Part shown: positions 24,043-33,322 of the stretch, piece after piece | How the letters are laid out: each line of letters opens with the position of its first letter | Position numbering within the stretch: position 1 is the first letter of the stretch | Assembly (NCBI GenBank): GCA_015832175.1 | Contig: WJXW01000013.1 | Coordinates: 1,612,001 to 1,676,000 of the forward strand | Length of the DNA: 64,000 bases | Reading direction: 5' to 3' | DNA from: Paraphaeosphaeria minitans | Lineage: Eukaryota > Ascomycota > Dothideomycetes > Pleosporales > Didymosphaeriaceae | Translations under genes and position numbers: made by a program | Notes under the pieces: generated by a model | Seen by the model: only the letters and a program-made list of their open reading frames with translations | Told to the model about the DNA's origin: nothing | The model's database searches: none

Positions 24043-25134
24043 ATGCGCACTACCAAAATGACGCGGACTGCGACAATTGGGAGTCTTTTTGCATTGCATG
24101 TTGCTGCACAAGCATCACCAGGTCTTCCCTTTGTCATCAACACATGGGGAGGACCTTTCACCGCAGCCACCGATGCAGCCTACATTTCTCTGCAGAATCC
24201 CACCACCTCAGCTTTGGATGCCGTAGAAGTCGGCTGCTCCACTTGCGAGAAGAACCAATGTGACGGCTCAGTCGGCTTTGGGGGCTCGCCGGACGAGAAC
24301 TGCGAGACAACCTTGGACGCCATGATCATGGACGGCACGACCATGAAATCCGGCAGCGTTGCAGGTTTGCGACGTATCAAGGACGCTATCGCAGTTGCGC
24401 GACACGTGCTAGAGTACACGACGCACACCCTTCTCGCGGGCGATCTGGCCACGCGCTTCGCAGTCTCGAATGGCTTCTCCTTGAGCAATCTCACTACCAC
24501 AGAACAGGCTGAGAGGTGTGCAGCGTGGAGAGAAGACCATTGCCAACCCAATTACCGAATCAACGTATCTCCGGACCCAAAGACGTCGTGTGGACCTTAC
24601 ACTGGGGTCGCGCTCAACTCATCGTCTCCGGCGTACAAAAGAGCGCTCATTCCTGACAGAAGTCAAACGTCCCACGACACCATCTCCATGATCACAATCC
24701 GTTCTTCAGGTACGATGGCCGCCGGAACGTCCACCAACGGTGCAACCTGGAAGGTTCCGGGGCGCGTCGGCGATGGACCCATCACAGGCTCCGGGTCTTA
24801 TGTTGACGGCGATGTTGGAGGGTGTGGCGCTACGGGCGACGGCGACATCATGATGCGCTTCCTTCCCTGTTACCAGGCTGTCGAAAACCTACGGCAGGGC
24901 ATGAGCCCGAAAGCGGCAGCCGAGGACGCCGTCAAACGCATACTCCGGAAGTATCCCGATGGCTCCTACGGCATCGTCGTGGTGGACAAAGATGGGCAGC
25001 ACGGTGGCGCGGGATCGGGATGGACTTTCACGTATGCATACAGAGGAGGGAGCATGAATGCCACTGAGGTGGTGTCGGTGCCGCCATTGACTGAAGCCAG
25101 GAGGAGCAAAAGTGAGATGGTGATGCAAGCTTAG
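24043..25134 (+). CDS. N4-(beta-N-acetylglucosaminyl)-L-asparaginase (glycosylasparaginase)
   Basis: An intronless 363-aa Ntn-hydrolase. A short signal-like N-terminus (TIGSLFALHVAAQASP) precedes LPFVINTWGGPFTAATDAA, the start of the alpha chain. Family blocks follow in order: ALDAVEVGCSTCEKNQCDGS, GGSPDENCETTLDAMIMDG, HCQPNYRINVSPDP and CGPY. The autocleavage site is SHDT, with nucleophile Thr at about residue 213, followed by ISMITIRSSG. The substrate-binding loop GRVGDGPITGSG and ATGDGDIMMRFLPCYQAVE are conserved. The enzyme cleaves the GlcNAc-Asn bond of glycoprotein breakdown products, in a vacuole or outside the cell. A second ATG at 24058 is an alternative start that keeps the signal. 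The coding frame looks intact. Confidence 0.92.
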   Translation: MRTTKMTRTATIGSLFALHVAAQASPGLPFVINTWGGPFTAATDAAYISLQNPTTSALDAVEVGCSTCEKNQCDGSVGFGGSPDENCETTLDAMIMDGTTMKSGSVAGLRRIKDAIAVARHVLEYTTHTLLAGDLATRFAVSNGFSLSNLTTTEQAERCAAWREDHCQPNYRINVSPDPKTSCGPYTGVALNSSSPAYKRALIPDRSQTSHDTISMITIRSSGTMAAGTSTNGATWKVPGRVGDGPITGSGSYVDGDVGGCGATGDGDIMMRFLPCYQAVENLRQGMSPKAAAEDAVKRILRKYPDGSYGIVVVDKDGQHGGAGSGWTFTYAYRGGSMNATEVVSVPPLTEARRSKSEMVMQA

Positions 25135-26201
25135 GGGTTGCCGTCGAATGGGCAATGTACATTTCAAGTGCCTGCACGCCAAGCCATGAACTTCTCAGAA
25201 GAATAGCTAAAAGCACATTGATGGCTGCTAGGAATGTATATGTGTTTGTAAATGTGTATGATATTGAAGCCCTCATCTAACCATCAATGATCACTCGACC
25301 TCCCCATCCTTTCTCCTCTGCCTCGTCGTCGGAATCTGTCCCTTCGTGTGCCACCGGTGCAGATGCTGCATACCAGTCATATCCTGTTCGACCAACCGGC
25401 TTCACCATCTAGCCGAGGGGGAGGCAGACTATGCCAATTGCGGTGCTTAGTCATCGGTCATCATTGCGGAAGGCATCCAGGTCGACTCGGACATTGCAAA
25501 GAAGGTTCTTGTTGGGAGCTGAAGTGTCGGCCTAGTGCGGTGCAGTCTTTCAAACGGTAGGCTTAAAAAGGAGATTTGGAGAGGCATAGTTAAAGCTATA
25601 TGGGATTTATAGATTGTGGAATACATAGGTACGGTTTCACGCGACGAGCCGTGTGTATAACTAGGGCAGCCTGACCGTTTGTAATGTTTATTACGCACGA
25701 TATAATGTACCTAGGTATTTTACTGATATACTGGTAGCGGCTTAAACAAAATGACCTACCAGCTCACGGCTGTTTGGGTTACCAAGGTGTTTATTGCGTT
25801 CAACTTCTGAAAGCCACTCTACATTGCCCGAATCGTTAGCTAGGAGGGGTCAACGAGCGGACTAATTGAGAGGCCATGTGGACTAGCAAGATGTGACTGC
25901 ACTAATGACTACGGATGAAACAGGTCCAGAGAAAAGTGCACTGGTCAAAGGTTTGATTGTAGCTGAGTTGATGAATTTTCGTATCATCATTGCTTCTTGG
26001 TAGGACTCGCAGGAACAGGTAGTCACAGATTGCTTTTGTGCTTGTGCCACTGCAGCGTGGCCTATGGTGCCGTGCAATATTTCCTGACGTTTGCCCTAGC
26101 GCAGACAGACCGCCATCTGGTTCTCTGAACCCACCTCTTACCTCGCACTCTATCCTACATACGCCCTCGTCATAACTCCCTCGTTGAAATTTCAAGACAT
26201 C
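25135..26201. other. intergenic with one weak small ORF
   Basis: Mostly non-coding with short frames; see the separate low-confidence minus-strand ORF at 25277-25408. Confidence 0.4.
25277..25408 (-). CDS. possible 3-prime exon or small ORF, acidic C-terminus
   Basis: A 43-codon minus-strand frame reading VGRTGYDWYAASAPVAHEG and then an acidic stretch and GGRVIIDG before the stop. Its composition looks coding and it could be a last exon, since a CTAG acceptor-like site sits just before the ATG. No confident upstream exon was found (a frame with MSESTWMPSAMM lies just upstream). Kept as a lead only. Confidence 0.25.
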   Translation of the reverse strand: MVKPVGRTGYDWYAASAPVAHEGTDSDDEAEEKGWGGRVIIDG

Positions 26202-26555
26202 ATGATGCTCCCAAAGCTCGCCACCCTCTTTGCTACCGTCCCCGGTGCGTATGCATTCGCTGTGCCCCAGCCGAACCCAGGCAAAATCACTATCCCAGAG
26301 TTTACTGGCGATATCTTCCATGCGCGATTCCGAACTCTGGGTGTCGCTACTGGTCCGATCGTGACTCCTGGCGGCGAAGTCTACGACTCGACGAACACGT
26401 CTGTCGCTAGCACTGCAGGCAACCCTCAACAGGAGCTACGTATTACAATGGGCACACACCTGTTAGAAGTCACGCTCAGATCACGTCCCATTTCTTCTAA
26501 AACAGATCCATATCCAGCACGTGGGTTTCACCGTATCATGCAACGTGGGCGATGA
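26202..26555 (+). CDS. putative small secreted protein
   Basis: From the first ATG the frame gives MMLPKLATLFATVPGAYAFA, a plausible signal peptide, followed by VPQPNPGKITIPEFTGDI and an N-glycosylation-like NTS. The C-terminal 40 residues (after ITMGTHLLEV) look less protein-like and may be an unrecognised intron or read-through. About 117 aa, two codons shorter if the second ATG is used. No cysteines and no domain recognised. Flanked by non-coding DNA on both sides. Confidence 0.4.
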   Translation: MMLPKLATLFATVPGAYAFAVPQPNPGKITIPEFTGDIFHARFRTLGVATGPIVTPGGEVYDSTNTSVASTAGNPQQELRITMGTHLLEVTLRSRPISSKTDPYPARGFHRIMQRGR

Positions 26556-26858
26556 TCTCTGAAAGGCCCTGGAGACAGTATGCTACAGCCCATCTCTGCA
26601 ACTTCCCAACCCCCGCTCGTGCCGAAAAGATGTTTACTGGACCAAGATGATGATAGCGATGTGGGAATGCTACTCATAGATTCCTCGTGACTGCCTTCAT
26701 ATACCAGACACAAACTTGCCCCTTCACGACCCATTCACCTCTTGGTAACTGATGCTCTGCCTATTGGCGGTGGAACATGGGGTAACAGTTGACCTCCTTC
26801 GATCTTCGATACCCAGGGCGTACACTGTTTAAGGTCTACTCTCTCACCTGCAGGTTCA

Positions 26859-27248
26859 TCAGTCCTGGACCTTCTGCTCCAATCTCAAACTTAACCATAG
26901 ATGCGGCCACACGGTCACGTCCACCCGTGTCGCTTCTTTCTTCTCCTGCTTCCCAGCAGTGTTGGTAGAACACGGCAGTTCATGTGGCGAGGCCTTCTTC
27001 CCCACACGCTCCTTCCCGAGTGAGTGCTTGACGAGCCAGATGAGCTGATTTCGGCGGACGGCTCTGTTGTCACAGCCCTTCTCCTTGACAGTCTTGTACA
27101 TCTTGGGACCCGCTGACTGCGCCTGCTCGAGAAGCTGGCTGACACGTGCTTTGCCGTTGAGGTCCGGTCCGGTGGTGAAAAGCCGACCAGAGGTGAGGTA
27201 GAGTGAGCGCATGCGCGCGCCGGTCTTGTTGAAAGCGTATCGGATCAT
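26859..27248 (-). CDS. hypothetical small basic protein
   Basis: A 129-codon minus-strand frame, MIRYAFNKTGARMRSLYLTS at the start and a Lys/Arg-rich middle (KMYKTVKEKGCDNRAVRRNQ). No targeting peptide, membrane segment or family is clear, although the basic N-terminus could be a weak mitochondrial presequence. The last 30 residues have a different composition. An overlapping frame on the same strand is shorter. Could be a lineage-specific gene or chance. Confidence 0.4.
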   Translation of the reverse strand: MIRYAFNKTGARMRSLYLTSGRLFTTGPDLNGKARVSQLLEQAQSAGPKMYKTVKEKGCDNRAVRRNQLIWLVKHSLGKERVGKKASPHELPCSTNTAGKQEKKEATRVDVTVWPHLWLSLRLEQKVQD

Positions 27249-28049
27249 GTCGGGCAGAGATTGCTTGCTTGTCGAGTCGTTCTGTTAGGCTTCCGTGTCA
27301 AAGAGTAGATGTTGTCAATGAGATTGATTCTTGAAGTGGAGTAATGTTGAGGCCCTAGGTACGAAGAGATAAAGTGATGGGAAATTAGGTGTACGGTCCA
27401 TCGCGTGGCAGATACCGAAGGCGCAAGCTGAGCGGCCAGTCTCTTGCTTCACGGCGGCTTATGGGGAAAGAGTGTGCCGGTGTCGGCTCGAAACCACGTG
27501 GGCGGACCGAGATGGATTCGAACATTTGAAGAAGTCCCGAGATACGGTTGCGATCAGAGTGGCTTCCAACCGTTGGCTGCCCTTGCCGTTTGTGAGGTCA
27601 GCTGCGTCGAGTGCCAGCTTGCTATTAAGAGGAAGATTTTATGTGAGGGTATTCTACAGGCAGGACAATTCGGTCCAGTCATTTTAAGCATGGAATGCCA
27701 AAGATCTCACTTTCACTTGGTGGCTGTTGAAGATGAACGAAGGAAGGAACGTTGAAAGTGGTCCCTTCCCGAATCAGTTAGCTTCTTGGATCCCTGCAGC
27801 AATTGGGAGCTTGGGCCCCGTGCGTCATCCATCCCAGCCGCAACAGCAGTGGCATCAACAACAACTTCCCACATTGTATCGCAGTTCAGCTTCCATCTTT
27901 GGCTCGTTGATGCTGTACGAGAGCTAGAATATGCTGTAGACTCAGACATACCTCATCCACCTACGTACTCACCGTAGCTTCCATGCATAGCACAACCTAA
28001 CTGCACTCACGGCTCACTCATACCTTCAAGCCTACTTCTTGATTTGACC
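27249..28049. other. intergenic, no gene seen
   Basis: Short overlapping plus-strand frames (27444-27977) lack recognisable content. The right part is the promoter of the S1/P1 nuclease. Confidence 0.4.
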
Positions 28050-29062
28050 ATGCATTTTCTACAGGTAGCAGCATTGTTCCTTAGTTCGGCAGCGGCTTGG
28101 AGTACAGACGGTATGCCTTTCTACACCCGAACCAGCCTCAACGCTAATCTTCCACAGTGCACAACCAGATCGGCTTCATGGCCGAGCAGTTCCTCGAACC
28201 GAACACCGCCTCCGTCCTCTGGCATATCCTCGAACCGAAATACAACGGATCTCTAGGCCGTGCCGCAGCATGGGCTGACGGCTACGCGCATACAGACGAA
28301 GGCCGCTTCTCGTATCAATGGCACTGGATCGATTCACACGACTTTCCACCTCAGCGCTGCGATCTAGACTACAACCGAGACTGCGCGAAGGGTGGATGCG
28401 TGGTATCCGCGATTGAGAACCAGACTAGCATACTTCAGGGCTGCATTGCGGACGTCAAGGCCGGCAGCCTTACCAACGGCGCGAACCTCACGTGTTCGTA
28501 CGCTTTGAAGTGGGTGTCACATTTCCTGGGCGATATCAATCAGCCGCTGCATGCGTCGGGGCGCGCAGCTGGAGGAAATTTCTTCAGAGTGAAGTTCGGC
28601 AACGTGTCTACTGAGCTCCATGCTGTGAGTTCCCTACCTAGCACACTTCCAACCAAGAGCTAACACGCTGGCCAGGTATGGGACCACTACATTCCCTACA
28701 CCGCTGCTTCAGCCACGCATCCCTTCTCGAACGAGACGATCGCACCCTTCTTCAAGCACCTCGTATCCCGCATCCGAAAAGACTTGTTCTGGGAAGCCCC
28801 GTACATGTGGCTGGCGTGCAGCGATCCATCCACACCCGTAGAATGCGCGACGCGTTGGGCACGCGAAAGCAACAAGTGGACGTGCGACTACGTATACAGT
28901 CGAGTGAACGCAACCAGGGATCTGGCAGAAGATGGATATGCTGCCGGAGGTGTGCCTATCGTGGAGCTGCAGATTAGCAAGGCGGCGCTGCGGTTGGCTA
29001 CATGGCTCAATAAGTTGGTTGGCGGGGAAAACCAAAGGCAGGTTGACCAAGCAGAACTATGA
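28050..29062 (+). CDS. secreted S1/P1-type nuclease
   Basis: Three exons: 28050-28110, 28158-28624 and 28676-29062 (304 aa). The signal peptide ends in SSAAA, so the mature protein would start with Trp (WSTDVHNQIG), the N-terminal Trp that binds zinc in this family, with the following His as another ligand. Further zinc-site motifs are AAAWADG, SYQWHWIDSHDF and VSHFLGDINQPLHASG, then WDHYIPY. Cys pairs (RCDLDYNRDC, GGCVVS) fit the known disulfides. The enzyme degrades single-stranded DNA and RNA and 3-prime nucleotides in acidic surroundings, for phosphate and nucleoside scavenging. It converges with xylitol dehydrogenase, leaving 184 bp between the stops. All three zinc-site regions look intact. 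Confidence 0.93.
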
Positions 29063-29246
29063 TGAGCCTTCTCAAGAAGCGTAATTAGGTTTGTCAGGGC
29101 ACATGTGACGGACTCAGAAGAGTGATGCAGATTTATATCCCATTTCCATCACATTCCAGATGATATTTTCGTCCTCTTTCAACCGCCGCTTCAACATTGA
29201 CTCTCTACCCAAAACTCCCCGCCCTACTCCAGACATCAGATGTATC

Positions 29247-30502
29247 CTATTCCTCGGGTCCCTCAATCAGAATCTTGATCCCCTTGCCCGCCTTCACATC
29301 CCTGAACGCCTCCTCCGCGTCGTCAAATTTGACCTTGTTCGTGATGAGCTCCTTGATGGAGATACGCTTCGTAGCCACGAGGTCGACCGCAGTCTGGTAG
29401 TCGCCGGACCCGTAGCGGAACGAGCCCTTGACGTTGAGCTCCTTGGTGCACATGGCCATGATGGGGAAGTTAATGTCGGGCTTGCCCATGCCACCCTGTT
29501 GCACGTCAGAATACGTGGGACCAAAGAAGGAGGTGGAAAACGACGTACCTGGACGTAAGTGCCACCCATGCGCAGTGCGTGGATAGCCGTCTGTATGCAC
29601 GGCTCCGCGCCGCTGGCGTCGATGATGATGTCCGCGCCGGGACCTAGTTCGCACTCGTCGATCATGTTCTTTGCGTTCTCCTCTGCGCTGACTCTGGCGC
29701 TCTTGAAGCTGGTCGTTGCGGCGAACTTGAGGGCAAATTGTAGTCTCTCGTCGTTGATGTCCACGGTGACAATCTTTGTTGCGCCGTACGCCTTTGCGAC
29801 AGCGCAGCAGAGGAGGCCGACGGGGCCAGCACCAAATACGACTACCGAGTCGCCGGGCTTGATGCCGGCTTGCCGTGTGATGTGGACCGCAACGGCAGTA
29901 GGTTCGATGAGCGCGCCCTCTTCCAGGCTCATGCTTTCGGGCAGCTTGTAGCAGTAGTCCTCGGGCAGGGCGTAGTACCTCGCGAGGGTGCCGTCGAAAG
30001 GAGGGGTGGCTGCGAACTGCATATCAGGGCAAAGATTGTACTTGCCCTCCTTGCAGCGGATGCAGCGACGGCATGGCACACCTGGCTCCATTGCGACGCG
30101 ATCGCCAACCTTGAGTGTAGTGACCTTGTCGCCGACCGAGTGCACGATACCTGCCGATTCATGTCCTAGAACCATGGGCTTTTCGACAATGAAGTGACCG
30201 ATGCGTCCTTCCACCCAGTAGTGGACGTCTGAGCCGCAGATGCCCGTCCATTTTGGTTTGACGATGACATCGTATGGCGAGGGAAGTTCAGGGATCGGAC
30301 GGTCCTCGTAGACGATCTCGTTTTTCGCCTTTAGTATGAACGAGGGATTCTGCAATCATTCTTAGCATCGTACTCCAGAGGTCATTCGTTGCTGTTGTCG
30401 CAATTATTGGTGGTGCTGCCATTCCGTCGCGTAGCGCGTTGGCGGGGTTGAGCATATATGGCGGGGTAGCTCTACCTTCTGTGATTTTGTCTGTGTCGTC
30501 AT
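29247..30502 (-). CDS. xdhA: D-xylulose reductase (xylitol dehydrogenase)
   Basis: Three exons: 30476-30502 (MTTQTKSQK), 29549-30349 and 29247-29495, total 358 aa. It is a medium-chain zinc dehydrogenase: catalytic-zinc residues in WTGICGSDVHYW and LGHESAG, structural zinc cysteines in PCRRCIRCKEGKYNLC, and Rossmann motif VVFGAGPVGLL. It oxidises xylitol to D-xylulose with NAD in the cytosolic pentose catabolic pathway. The first intron (126 nt) is long for this window. A longer upstream in-frame start at 30607 would add about 35 Lys/Glu-rich residues; the short start fits the family length. L-arabinitol or sorbitol dehydrogenase is the main alternative within the family. Confidence 0.9.
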
Positions 30503-31036
30503 CTTGGACGGCGTGGGCTTCTCTTCTGTCTGCTCTTCTACCACGGGCACTTCTGTCGACTTCTTTTTCGATGAGAAGACGGTACGAAAGCAAAGGCACG
30601 AAGTCATTGGGAGCTAGCTGTGGCACTAGCACTAGACGGCGGAGTGACTACTGTTAATCGTGGGTAGCTGGTGGAGCTTGGGAGGAGCTCTGGTCCGCGG
30701 TCCCCCACCATGCATTGTTAGCTCCAGGGACATGATGTGGGCATGCAGGCGGCAGCTGGGAGCTTGAAATTTAGCCGGCTAATTTATCCGAATTGTATTT
30801 TCTGTCGTCTATCGTGGGTTTTGTGGACTATCGAGAGTGCCGATATCGCCAATGGGTGCATTTGCGCCGCTCTGTGTGACTAAATCCTAAATTTCTCCGC
30901 GACAGACGCTATCGCGACCTCGGAGCTGGATGCTGTGAACGCCCCCACGGAACCGTGTGAATGAGTTGGAACGTCTACCCATCCAGGTTAGGCCTTGACG
31001 TAGCGGTGTGAAAGGCTGTTATAGGTTCTGCTCTGG
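30503..31036. promoter_or_regulatory. xylitol dehydrogenase upstream region
   Basis: 534 bp between two minus-strand genes. Contains the leader and promoter of the dehydrogenase and the 3-prime end of the methyltransferase. No specific operator is assigned. Confidence 0.4.
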
Positions 31037-32141
31037 TTATTTTCTTCCCCAGCATGACCACCAACAAGTCACCAGAGCATCGTCGTCGTCCCTGCCAGCA
31101 TCGCCCCAATCGTCGTAGCCCTTCTCTTCACCTTCGTTCAGGATCCGCAACCCTATCCGACTCATTCGATCACGGAAGTTGGCGATCTCAGGCAAATATG
31201 CATCTCTGTAGGGAAACTCTACAATCACTCTTGCACTGGGTTCCTCTGAAAGCCACGCCGCAATGCTGTCTACAAGCATTTGTGGATGATCTGGCGAATA
31301 GAGAGAATCGGCAGCCAAGATTAATGGAAACTTTTCACTGAGTACCTCGCCGTCGCTGTTGGTATCGGTAACGCCTTTCGGGAAAAGTGTGCACGAGCGA
31401 GGATTGGTCCAGTCCAATACCCCAGTCCTTACGGACCCCCCTTTCTGTTCCAATACTGAAGAGTTCGCCTCAGCGTTGCGTGAAAGATTGTGATAGATGC
31501 TCGGCAGATCTGTCAGTACGACGTCTGCACCGAGGCCGGCCATTGCTAGACCGACCAAGCCGGTACCTGAGCCAAGCTCGAGGACGCTTGCCTTGTTGTG
31601 CTGTTCTTGTGGTATGAGGTGGAACATATGAAGGCGTTTCGCGAGCAGGTACGACGCTGCCCAAGTTTTCAAGCCCAGGTCGTCGCCTGTCAACGCGGGT
31701 TCGTGGATATTGAGCTCGAAGGAGCCCTCGCTTGTGGGTATGGTGAATCGCCGAGTGAGATCGCCCCTAGCAGAACGTCCTGACCTCTCACTGAGGCGAA
31801 GACTGGCCTGGTTCCATATCTCCTCCTTGACACCCTCGTCTTGTATCCATCGTAAGCTGTTGCTCACGATGCTTGTGAGGTACCGAGTGACTCCTTCTGG
31901 GTCGACCTGTACAGCGCGAGGCTCATTATCTTTCGTTGTATCAAGATCTGAATCGTGATCTGCAGCATGATCGGATTTGTAGTCCCACGAGGGAGGCGCG
32001 GAGGTAAGTAGAACGAGTGTCTCGAGGATGGCGTCGGCGGAAGGCTTGGTATAAAGATGAGGCAAATCGAGCACTGTATCAGACTCGTCAGCGGGGATAT
32101 CGAGAAAGTCCTTGTGCGGACATACCGCTGAGTTGCGACAT
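31037..32141 (-). CDS. METTL21/Rrg1-like protein methyltransferase
   Basis: Two exons: 32126-32141 (the first five codons MSQLS) and 31037-32073, joined by a 52-nt intron; 350 aa. The class I SAM-binding fold is clear: motif I SVLELGSGTGLVGLAMAG, post-I VVLTDLP, then LILAADSLYS at the motif IV position. An upstream Trp-containing segment (LGLKTWAASYLLAKRL) is usual for METTL21/FAM86/Rrg1-type lysine methyltransferases, whose members modify elongation factors, chaperones and other proteins. The N-terminal 110 residues are a variable helical region. Which protein it modifies cannot be read from sequence. Same strand as VPS28, whose stop is 236 bp upstream of this start. Confidence 0.8.
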
Positions 32142-32377
32142 ATCTTTGGCTGGACGCTGCTGCAGCGGGGTGACAGTCGCCGATGATACCAAAACCGGTG
32201 CGGCCCGTGCGCCCCGGGTCACGACCCGACCAAGACAAGCTGTGTGCATACTGGAGGACTGCCAAAGGAGGAACATGCTCAAAATGTGTGCATGGAGCAT
32301 GGAGCATGGTCTTTGGCCATGTTGTGAGACTGGGACAGTGGTTTTGATGGGCAGACCATTCCACAATGACTGTCCAC

Positions 32378-33138
32378 TCAGTCCTTCTTCAGCGTTGCCT
32401 TGAAGCCGTGGTATGCGCTTTCCATATCAAATTGGAACTCGCGAGATTGGTCATCGTCTAGCTTCTCGGCTGCGCGCATCTGGTTCAGTGCAATGAGCCA
32501 TTGCACGATCTTGCCCTTGCTATCGAAGTCTATGTCTGTGACTTTGTTTACTGCCTGGATGATTTCGACTAGCAGGGGATGCAGCGTGTCCTTCTCGACG
32601 AGGCCTATTCTTATGGCGTCTAGCAAAGTGATGAAGTTCTCGGTCGCATTGATGACAAGCGTGGCGTCGGCCGAATCGCCTTGCTGTCCCGGCTTATGCG
32701 AGGGGCCTTGCTCGACGGTCGCTGGGATGCCGACTCTCAGCCGTTCCGTAGCTCTAGGACAATCCATATCCCACTCGCGCTTGAAAGAGTCAAGGTCGCC
32801 AAAAGCGCGCGCAACGGTTTCGTTGGCGAGATTGGACTTGTACTGCTTCAAGAGACGACTACACGTCTCGGTGTAATCGGCTTCAGATATAGAGTCTTTT
32901 AGATAGCCTTTCTCGAGTGCATCGAGTGTAATGATTATGCTATAAATCTCGGCGAGAGAGTCATAGAGGTCGCGTTCGGCGCTCGTTGTGGACAGCTTGA
33001 CCTCCTGCATCCAACTATCAGTATCGATAGCCACTCTGACGCGGTGGTGCATACCTCATCGAGATTGATGGTCGCAGAAAGTGTTGAGCGCGGAATGTAA
33101 GGCGTAGGCGCGTAGGCCAGCTGGCGGTTGCCGTACAT
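32378..33138 (-). CDS. VPS28: ESCRT-I subunit Vps28
   Basis: Two exons: 33055-33138 (28 codons) and 32378-33004, joined by a 50-nt intron; 236 aa, the usual length. The N-terminus YAPTPYIPRSTLSATINLDE and VKLSTTSAERDLYDSLAEIY match the Vps28 N-terminal domain. The C-terminal four-helix part begins ATENFITLLDAIRIGLVEKD and includes SKGKIVQWLIALNQMRA. Vps28 joins Vps23 and Vps37 at endosomes and links ESCRT-I to ESCRT-II for sorting of ubiquitinated cargo. It is divergently transcribed from NOC2 with 184 bp between start codons. No defects seen. Confidence 0.93.
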
Positions 33139-33322
33139 GATGGTGCTCTCTGCTCGGCGTGGTGGTGCTGGAGCCCAAGCTTCGCCCAGGGTGCTGCTAT
33201 GTGGGGAAGGCGCCGAACTCTTGGCCGCGCTAACACTTTTTCCGCTGTAACTTTTTGCAACACCTTCCCGCGCCCTCAGCACCTGCCAATCCCGCGCCCA
33301 CCAAGCAGTGAAGACGGTCGCC
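33139..33322. promoter_or_regulatory. shared VPS28/NOC2 promoter
   Basis: Only 184 bp separate the two start codons, so both promoters must overlap here. A CCAAT box is seen on the plus strand only as the variant GCCAATCC near 33285. No TATA box is obvious. Confidence 0.6.
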
